NCBI RefSeq assembly: GCF_001281175.1 | Contig: NZ_KQ440395.1 | Coordinates: 207,593-271,592 of the forward strand | Source of the DNA: Apilactobacillus apinorum | Lineage (GTDB): Bacteria > Bacillota > Bacilli > Lactobacillales > Lactobacillaceae | DNA length: 64,000 bases | Direction of reading: 5' to 3' | Part shown: positions 61,501 through 64,000 of the stretch, piece after piece | How positions within the stretch are numbered: position 1 is the first letter of the stretch | Layout of the letters: each line of letters begins with the position of its first letter | Notes under the pieces: model-generated | Database searches by the model: none | What the model was told of the DNA's origin: nothing | Seen by the model: only the letters and a program-made list of their open reading frames with translations | Program-made: the position numbers and the translations under genes

Positions 61501-64000
61501 TACCAAAACGGTCGTGATCAATTTGCTAGTCAATATGCAACTGGTAATGGTGCGGATACTAATTCTGTTGCATCTGGTGATGCTAGAAGCGTTCTTCAAT
61601 TGGGTTACAACGATGCATTAGCTGGATACCAAGAAGCAATTACTGCTAATAGCACTGCGGCACAACCTAATAGTAGTGATAACCAAGCTAAACAGGATGG
61701 TTTCGACCAAGGTATTATTGCCCTTCAAGCAGCCCAAAACGTGGCTAATGGTGAAGTTCAACAATCACAAACGGGTCCAATGTATACAGAAGCATTCGCA
61801 GCTGCTACCCAAGCTGCGGCTGCTATGCATGCTAACCCACAATCTTCTGACACAGTTGACAATAGTAATCAAGTTTACAAAGATGCATACAAGTATGCTA
61901 TTCATGCAATCCAAACCCATTACAACCAAGGTGCTCAAGACTTTTTGGCTAACCTAAGTCAACCAAGTGGGACTACTCAAGCTGATATTGATGGTTACAA
62001 CAATGCGAAGACGGCTTATACTCAAGCAGTTCGTGGAGATTCAACTACTACTTTGAGCGATCCACAAAGTCAAAATGCATTTAACGTTGGTAAAGAAGTT
62101 GTTACCGGAGTTAGATTAGCTATTAACAAGGGAACTTTAGATAGTACTGCGAGTGCAGCTGAAACAGATGCATTCAATGCAACTTCACAAGCCTACCAAG
62201 ATGCTAACAGTAATACTAAGAGTATGATTGACCACCCAAGTTTGGCATACACCACTGCATACAACTATGCTTTGAGAAGAGCTAATAATGAACGTAATGC
62301 AGGTGCCCAAAGTTATGTTGATAATAATAATTATCAAGCTACTGACAAGACTTTAACCGCTGAAGCTCAAAACAATGGAGCTCAAGCTGCTAAAGCTGGT
62401 ATTCAAGATCAAAAAGATAATACAGGTACCAATGCAAATACTGATACAGCATACCTAATTGGTTATAACTCTGTTTCAGGAGCAACTGATGGTGCCAATG
62501 ATGCTAAACAAGGTAAGACTCAACAAACAGACTTTACTGGTAAGTCTCAAGTTTACATTGAGGGTTACAATGCTGGATTTACTGGAACACAAGACGGATA
62601 CGCTGCTGGTCAAAATGATAGTCCAGTTTCCAGTTTTGATGGCAAGTCTCAAGCATACAAAGATACCTACAACAACGCATACAATGATGCAAAGACTTAT
62701 GCAAATGCAGGTGCCGTTGATCAAATGAACGGATCCCAAACTCCATCCATTACAATCACTGCCGGTAATACTCTAGAACAAACTGCATATAATACAGGTA
62801 AGGCTAACGCTAATGATGCTTACCAATACGCTCACGATAATGTTAATAACACTAATAAGTACACTTCCGGTACAGACAGTTATGACACATTCAATGGTGC
62901 GCGTGATGGATTTACTGCTGGAAAACTCGGTCAATCCAGTGTGACTCCACAAGGTAGTACACTATATCAATCTGCTTACAATAAGGCTAGACAAGTTGCA
63001 GCTCAATCAACTATCAATGGGATCATCGCATTCCAAGCATCTAGCTTGAATCAAGATGCAACTATTTACACCCAAGCTTTAAATAAGCAAGATGTTGAAA
63101 GTGATGCCTTTGTTAACGCTTATCAAAAGACTAAGGCTGGATTCAATGCCCAAATGGCAAGTTCTACCGACTTATCATTATCAGATACTTCCGAGTCTTC
63201 ATACAATGCTGGAATTATAATGGCTAAAGACCTTCAACTAGGAACTTTAGATGCATCTAACAATCCAAGTCGTTCTAACTACCCTGGAACTGCTACTCAG
63301 ATTGCCGCATACTATGGAACTCGTGACGGATACAATGATGGTAGTCATTTCAATACAACAACTACAATGTACACTTCATTGGCTGTTCAAACTTATGCTT
63401 ACCAATATGCATATCAAAAGGCTAAGGCATTAGGAGCAACTAATGCTTTAACTGGAGCTAACACCTACATTCAAGCTGATGCGCAAAATACAGGTGTCTC
63501 TGCTGATGCACTAGCTCAACAAAGTGGTTATGCCGATGCTAAGGCAGGACATGATGCCTTTAATTCAGGATCTACTCAACCAACCACTAGCACTGAATCG
63601 GCTGCATATATTGTTGGATACAATGCTGCAAAAGATGCCCAAACAGGTGCAACTAACTTTAATGCTTTAACTAGTGATAAGGTTTCAAGTACTGTTACTG
63701 ACACCACCGTCAATGCTTCACATAACCAACTTGATGGTTTCAATGGTGCAAGGGATGGTTACCTAGCAGGAATTACAAGACAAACAGCATTGATTTTTGA
63801 TACTAGTTCTGGTCAGTCTAGAGCATATCAAGAACAATACAATGCAGCTTACAGTACTGCTAGATCAACCGCACAAAGTGGTGCTACTGCATGGTTAAGT
63901 TCATCATCAGTTGATCAAACTAATTGGACTCAAGCGCAAAAGAATGCTTTTGCATACGGGCAAACAATTGCCCAAACAGCTTACAACGATGCATTAAATA
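46558..64000 (+). CDS. Giant secreted repeat protein 3, 5' part (at least 5814 aa; 3' end outside window)
   Basis: Starts MQYNKKKFTKTNDKK at ATG 46558 and stays open to the last base, so at least 17.4 kb is coding. Signal peptide at 1-49 (KKVKKQWVVV core, cut near ARA/DS), then a Gln/Asn/Ser linker and the conserved AQNYYQASYDGA/GAGTQDY domain. The beta-helix head is at ~450-830 (IKLVSDINL, NHMIDMHG, GGNQENLEV, LNVNKDATLNVIP). The second beta domain is at ~851-981 (TFAGPITR). From ~1000 on, helical Tyr/Gly/Ala repeats continue to the edge, with about 35 units seen by eye. By analogy with giants 1 and 2, a basic SLAP/DUF5776-like tail is expected beyond the window. It is already longer than both paralogs. 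Function as surface fibre or adhesin is inferred. Confidence 0.9.
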   Translation, partial: MQYNKKKFTKTNDKKIMKKVKKQWVVVSVASLSMVGAVAYGTGSVKARADSNEVTAQSLSPTEQEVADNTNSSNTSSNQQTANQQNNSQQSSSDNDGGLSSRMGSASSSVAAYNNTDQSQTYAAAINQGASDAYNKKGNNAANLSGQAQNYYQASYDGATSALNAYNSATQGQGAGTQDYTFYGNTPAKVSGYTGDKSNGATGSTGGVGGSSIVSSGGGSIPTTGSTGSDLSGTPQGYGTLSSSGQGGADDPQSALNSAQNYQNIKVNKLNSANNYSVQTNGSAIGVPTTNSQAILNDRKKYDPYAGLQNAFNQGVNYALAQQGMSDAESGKWQGVDSSGSGNTQDFYYNQSVNNNIDLHQSSNPYDQAYIGAKDAIAAQFDNFNNYQGKVSAISSSTYGTVYLNAYNDVANQTNNGTAFVANGNQFFAVAMGNTNFSGGGTIPNNITTIKLVSDINLNGVSNGETKGTYNGNGSLTFDGQNHMIDMHGLSYNINNVSQLKIQNFQTIYDANFYGPFINAQNGASIRYRNINYVGPQLLSSTNNDAYFSGNVNVIIPQSSDYYFSPFNGGTGIYIEGGGNQENLEVNNFILEPYSNYFGSIGNSGGSNINAQGNVTLGQGSNMTVMPANGGQSSFNGGNYGVYLSQPGAQLNVNKDATLNVIPVKFTQAYYGAGIATSSSSAINVNGGTINVEVTGQSGTYNQPINLQGSTKFNILNGGLVQLKVSNQNAVNPYFGFLTQINGSNLNIGNRGNLVVQIVDNTGTSGSVPVYGQALVANNVGSSKIVLTKNDATRQFDNYRITAYTVAVNGTSYYYFNLPGGSRNFTAVDSNGNKVSGTITGNTLEIDPIPSITFAGPITRTQNADGTSTINAYARVTKYSASNGPVYVGVYTGNGTNISKMQLINGQSGNNTIFNSTQTVDPNSYTTSQTINSNYQDGQIIPISFNLPANASTGFGMRLTYGLSTVDMTSDGNSYTGTVEGYSGGNGRISLDNNGTFTTDSGSVGTVNQGIIDGITDSINGNNNAKSKQTFTIQTSPDYLSGYQGAQLGYSAFDKTQPDQDYTQLASYNNSDNPGAFIRGYQEAAYQAGLADAKYSRNNGAQNSSYQEAQTEYTAAYQASFNALGQTAQNIINNNNLVTSNLDGMSASATYAGITDGQGVAAFFADEKNGSNITVGSFNGNNWSTIQSDPNQVAAYNAAAVGFNNAINLSDPSGSNPDSSASRAEQEAFLYGKSLVNGALSQTLPTQTSSAIPNLAAGQLGWQAEQAGYQAVQQAAKQAISNKQNISSIPEASYTDPSQLGSDNFSGDITIYKQAKYGAYQALKKNSQAGLNQIQLAGYMNTIIPLATQQGISDFQNGTTTASLGSLWDQYYNQSFNNAQSAFNQGVQDGLAAVQANNQTSNVGNATTATASGESSSYLIGYQGAVDGYKAGLTGTTPAASGTTNAYQKAYQSGMNPARRVAGANDYVKTGKAQSSDQYYMNGYSTAQQAQNDGYSAYNSITNPNPTTNSSDAAYVIGFNYGVQNSKDAQGFIDGANAFANNALNSGTTNGSAKYQSNYQAGFNAAYNGVSNGFRGVRPQSLDTTTRDINGATAIGYNAFFGSNGVLAAMRAQDFSAQNISVSSNYSTPFNVAIDVFNMQKSSLQKTTYTTVYNQNAPLASLVNFFVTNSIVPLYSQGINAYLTGGAKPTRPFAIAGYSDAQAGFNQTTGVPNTSSGYQAGLKQRNDMQNGIAAAMSDATTSNQQAVAANASKQSADYIAAYQATIAGYNDGTLGTNTDLTNKSKVYKLAYQSALTAGKSQAVQAQKDFVYGTVKDASENDKGADKLSYQAAQQSIFSGLSDGLNSTNQNTNSQYAFGQSIANQINTKSPQVDSTKDPHITNSTSNDLTTYVNNDIQNALVDSHDDVFEGNGQSKERTDGQGTIYQILYTQLYNSLEDSYKQGVNDFKNQVTYTGSFTYNNTPEYSLGYLNAAKGFEIGLTGDSSQTKTADFSTYYNTQGPAYQTGYQLGQKYASEYSTAVSKQATSTDDVINAVNDVLGSIKTSGTAVDPATSKTALYKQVYYVAAQNMMKSYINGSSQFINGGSKVDSNNANNMYGDAFSTGWQDAKDGLLHAFSKANTAPNGTAQANGYTYGQSIYAGAMSTSQPADTTSIAYKGYVAAQAALTQAKSDYESQKTVDINNLSIPSGIDNGQQEAYKAFYIGAYYAYSKNDSDTLPSDMNNDLSQRARQVAKTSDQAFNGSQAFLHNQADPKNNAQFTTGYNLAKDGYEDGLINGAANKDQLTNGKSVYYTSGYNAGINYHDSYVKAANSQPTDNTQTYAGASAAFSAYMSATTDAQKNALTDKLLGGSDSGEYVNAYNTALRQSRDSTTQGANDFINGQGRATLPFSNTQIIYNQAFAAAQKGFQEGLTNSAATSNNASETAGINAAKNYSAGYTQALSDSASGTSNPNAHPELVGYKDTIQALQDAQNNQVNPNNTSPIYAIVTAQKLGMNDALAKLSNSTANAATLGDNDPVTNSESLSDVSYKTGYNAVIEGYLDGVSITAGSSDRYYASPNNSNPAYQYGYSQGNVIGRKEIGATDFLAGKTNGATSDTNYTTGYNDANTGYDDGIANNAKSLTSKEYNRGYAAGQTARADYQAAEGKANPSASDSTSDTYKGVADAIAAAKQTGKVTPITVDANHSAAYVMAYNKAGNDATTASQAGLAAFNSGQVANPSSQATVANQAVYNQAYNDATNGFKQGLNPNNTTEPTATNVKVGFDKAKAVAQGYQQAMNDYLAGKTDPTANNQPGYADTMNALLDAQSNNRNATNNTPLYAVVYSQAAGANDGLAAVKNNLSTANTTTVPSDRQSTVNANAYQSGYQGAIDGYKDGAASTQGTTTNKDTTQTGNQIYQNTYTQGNSAGRQQAGANDYTKGTVDNAVKASDNNYATGVDSAASGFSDGKQAGQTTNSPTPTSTDKPYVTGFNQGVATASGSKEAVQPGSTDESGLTGDAKNAYYGTKDGYLAGANAGSIMSSLPSNNKGADLQSNSYTSAYQDAYNDGVAKANLGAQNAYTGTKVADYANWNPQQQMAYDQGVANANSGYNQAANNINATSATSSTNNAQNAFNGAKLGFADGTNGTTTDVSSQPLDYQVAYAKAKQAAATATSQGVASFSANAGDTTHGDTDAAGNAQSHGYQAANSGYTAAKNNTVDAHNTDPSYLAGVQLAHDVQQGVKDATNNPAISNYQSGDAAQQAAYAATVAGYNDGVNGTTNGATPTGNNVSQSKAYLDAYAAAKQNGINQAANGAQAYINNTAINNGTDANSVAQQAGFNKAQTGFADGLAGNDNSQNPSYQVGYNAAQSAKTGLSDIENGNNNGQSTAANSTAYSAARTAYQDAFTAMQKNPDDTSQTSTNNTPAYQYAYNQAKQDLNAQYEAGKQQFVSQYINGQNAVNTNSAKSSQSQSMMTQGFQDALGAFNEAMRGATKSSKNTTGAQAGFAEGQLANKAVQQVTNGQTTPDSNSDVYYQKAFAAAQDALSAFSKNPDTAVSAPSTNTNANNPVYSVAYTAAIYQMKSNYNSGVQQYLSGKTLPSNATASFTTGYNDSLNGFQSVLNGSGTPDANAYGYITSGANQGKLAGQSALAGYNAGMIGNTATTTDPVQNQANLGTVAGYKDALSSSKRSDSQLATMSLAYREAYNKAYNDVKTAADTGATNFVNGKQVDKTNPEYDRIIQGYNFAQSGFNYAQSNPNVTASQLTADQQNNPSFMRGFYSYVNAMQGFRDAQNATSTTTPYNPTYREQQRGYNGAMDGYSAGANGNVINNNTGVTPAYNAAYALAYQDAKAKASLGAADANGNTPAQNVSNYNARQLEAYHAGQTNANNAYVQAKANVTISNPFVTGTDASDTFNGARAGFIAGFTGNGSIPSGSNAVYTSAYNKALAEAQSNVSVGISDFAKNIDDSAKANAVDATNQAIYNGYNQASDGYTSKLNGNVDSANNNSAYLAGVNMAQDEQNGLNDAIATPTKTPSGSASYVTAFNATLAGYADGKNGTTAHQTPTGNDVNQSRVYQDAYAEAVSNAQENVTSGATAFTGNTGQAETGNDENSQAKAFGYQQAKAGHDDFVAGKTTAQSSVPSYVVGFNAAKSAQAGLTDAQNGTNSGQASALDAVAYGDAQTAYNDAFTALKNNPDDTNITPSASKSVAYNDSYAAAKTYLRGQYLAGHQQFVAEYANGATQADLTNVTSTQSQTLFANGFSDAVAGYNEAITANNINATANSSDNSGKQAGFAEGLQVIKGANQVAAGQSTDANNSDLIYQKAVEAAQTAKTDFKSNPDVSDNVTSTDSNFSSAPYVNAFKLTIDQMRTNYQNGYQQYLSNQAVTTNTTDEYKAGVSDATNGYKDAMSGQPSAGQTSGYAAGYNQGRQAYAGYMHALNNESNTNSAGAHQDNAYAGAQAGISDATTANGQIKTDSQLSGQSFDYIQSYKQAVSAAQNSRSNGATAYLTGSARPTGNTAIITSQQNGYDDAQAGYQAATSGSTKDILTAEQQSNKEFMAGFNSYQDSMSGFNAYQSGNQLGSDATASQQDAYAGAQAGYQAGANYQSVNLAGKSPAYVTAFNKAVEDAKKYASQGAAEQLGATPVSEDGWTTPQKAAYAAGKQNAQNGYDQIKSNVSATNNNTNPSDAYDAFAGAQAGFNDGTSGGTTVDLTGKSPVFVAAYKKAQAEAEDAVKKGQALFQSSGVNTTISGKDALSVATNNAFTQMKAGFDYYNAHKQDDSSNQNQSYQAGIEMAKEVAQGIADAQSNANNPNYTGSASQVAAYKAAVAGYSASVNGYSDGSHNVNTNSTPSDKTQATAYNYVYALSWTSGQSDALLGAQDYEAGKTNNYDQGVSGRAKSVGFEDAKRGHDDVINKQPASGNLTDSYKLGRDTTKAAQSALVDAVNGVNNASTSQFQSAYNDVQTAYHDAAQAILANPDHPASMASGKSVPYQDAYQSAIDLLTKQYQNGRDQFASQYATGNGADTNSVASGDARSVLQLGYNDALAGYQEAITANSTAAQPNSSDNQAKQDGFDQGIIALQAAQNVANGEVQQSQTGPMYTEAFAAATQAAAAMHANPQSSDTVDNSNQVYKDAYKYAIHAIQTHYNQGAQDFLANLSQPSGTTQADIDGYNNAKTAYTQAVRGDSTTTLSDPQSQNAFNVGKEVVTGVRLAINKGTLDSTASAAETDAFNATSQAYQDANSNTKSMIDHPSLAYTTAYNYALRRANNERNAGAQSYVDNNNYQATDKTLTAEAQNNGAQAAKAGIQDQKDNTGTNANTDTAYLIGYNSVSGATDGANDAKQGKTQQTDFTGKSQVYIEGYNAGFTGTQDGYAAGQNDSPVSSFDGKSQAYKDTYNNAYNDAKTYANAGAVDQMNGSQTPSITITAGNTLEQTAYNTGKANANDAYQYAHDNVNNTNKYTSGTDSYDTFNGARDGFTAGKLGQSSVTPQGSTLYQSAYNKARQVAAQSTINGIIAFQASSLNQDATIYTQALNKQDVESDAFVNAYQKTKAGFNAQMASSTDLSLSDTSESSYNAGIIMAKDLQLGTLDASNNPSRSNYPGTATQIAAYYGTRDGYNDGSHFNTTTTMYTSLAVQTYAYQYAYQKAKALGATNALTGANTYIQADAQNTGVSADALAQQSGYADAKAGHDAFNSGSTQPTTSTESAAYIVGYNAAKDAQTGATNFNALTSDKVSSTVTDTTVNASHNQLDGFNGARDGYLAGITRQTALIFDTSSGQSRAYQEQYNAAYSTARSTAQSGATAWLSSSSVDQTNWTQAQKNAFAYGQTIAQTAYNDALN
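49560..64000 (+). repeat. Protein-coding repeat array of giant 3
   Basis: Helical-looking units with markers such as GISDFQNGTT, GANDFINGQG, GATDFLAGKT, GVQQYLSGKT, GATNFVNGKQ and GATAYLTGSA recur throughout. The array is still running at the window edge. Unit loops are rich in Asn, Thr and Ser. Confidence 0.85.
55876..64000 (+). repeat. Higher-order repeat in giant 3, period about 2.34 kb (778-784 codons)
   Basis: Landmark 1 (NAFNGAKLGF, DTFNGARAGF, DAFAGAQAGF, DTFNGARDGF) lies at 55876, 58216, 60550 and 62884: 780, 778 and 778 codons. Landmark 2 (GFADG or GHDD/GHDA) lies at 56518, 58858, 61210 and 63550: 780, 784 and 780 codons. Landmark 3 (KNPDDT, NNPDDT, ANPDHP) lies at 56716, 59062 and 61411: 782 and 783 codons. 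At least three full blocks are present. Confidence 0.85.

Noticed and set aside
18000-64000. Many out-of-frame open stretches of 60-130 codons rich in Met, Leu, Val and Ile within the giant genes
   Set aside because: Most plus-strand ones sit in the +1 frame and reflect the biased repeat codons (gat/aat/caa/gct). They have no ribosome binding sites and are by-products of the real frame.
18250-64000. CRISPR-like or satellite-like DNA repeats
   Set aside because: The repetition is at protein level with a strict codon frame. Units diverge at DNA level and have no constant direct repeats with unique spacers.

Overview
The window reads as a low-GC Gram-positive chromosome of the Lactobacillaceae. 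Supporting signs are a fumarate-type (class 1A) dihydroorotate dehydrogenase beside carB, LPXTG surface proteins with a sortase, SLAP-like wall-binding tails, and strong GGAGG-type ribosome binding sites. The tandem array of giant secreted Gln/Asn/Ala/Tyr-rich proteins resembles what I recall being reported for Apilactobacillus kunkeei and relatives from bees and flowers. The genus is therefore an inference; the family is fairly secure.

Region 1 (1-1916) is the end of a pyrimidine operon: the C-terminal part of carB, then pyrD and a terminator. Region 2 (2011-7139) is a small cell-surface locus: a class A-like sortase, a short secreted SLAP-like protein, and two paralogous LPQTG-anchored proteins with BspA-type repeats. 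Region 3 (7148-10991) is purine interconversion: purA-guaC on the minus strand and purB on the plus strand. They diverge from a shared control region with two inverted PurR-type boxes. Region 4 (11042-14690) holds a small membrane protein, a secreted protein with a very basic tail, and a minus-strand pair (PTP-like phosphatase and membrane-anchored alpha/beta hydrolase).

Region 5 (15000-64000) is about 49 kb, roughly three quarters of the window. It holds three giant paralogous genes in tandem: 5497 aa, 4880 aa, and a third still open at the window edge after 5814 codons. Each has a long charged signal peptide, a low-complexity linker, a predicted beta-helix (pectate-lyase-like adhesive) head, a further beta domain, and then thousands of residues of Tyr/Gly/Ala helical-looking repeats. 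The basic unit is about 140 aa, built from three modules of about 45 aa. It is organised into higher-order repeats of about 0.77-0.78 kb codons (2.3 kb DNA) in giants 2 and 3 and about 0.92-0.94 kb codons (2.8 kb DNA) in giant 1. Giants 1 and 2 end in a basic SLAP/DUF5776-like domain of about 145 aa instead of LPXTG. The two completed genes each have their own terminator.

All five large surface proteins share one signal-peptide type (KKVKKxWVV core), and most share a TTAAGA...CTTTAC-like element upstream. This suggests a coordinated surface programme with two anchoring modes: covalent (sortase) for the BspA-type proteins and non-covalent (basic tail) for the giants.
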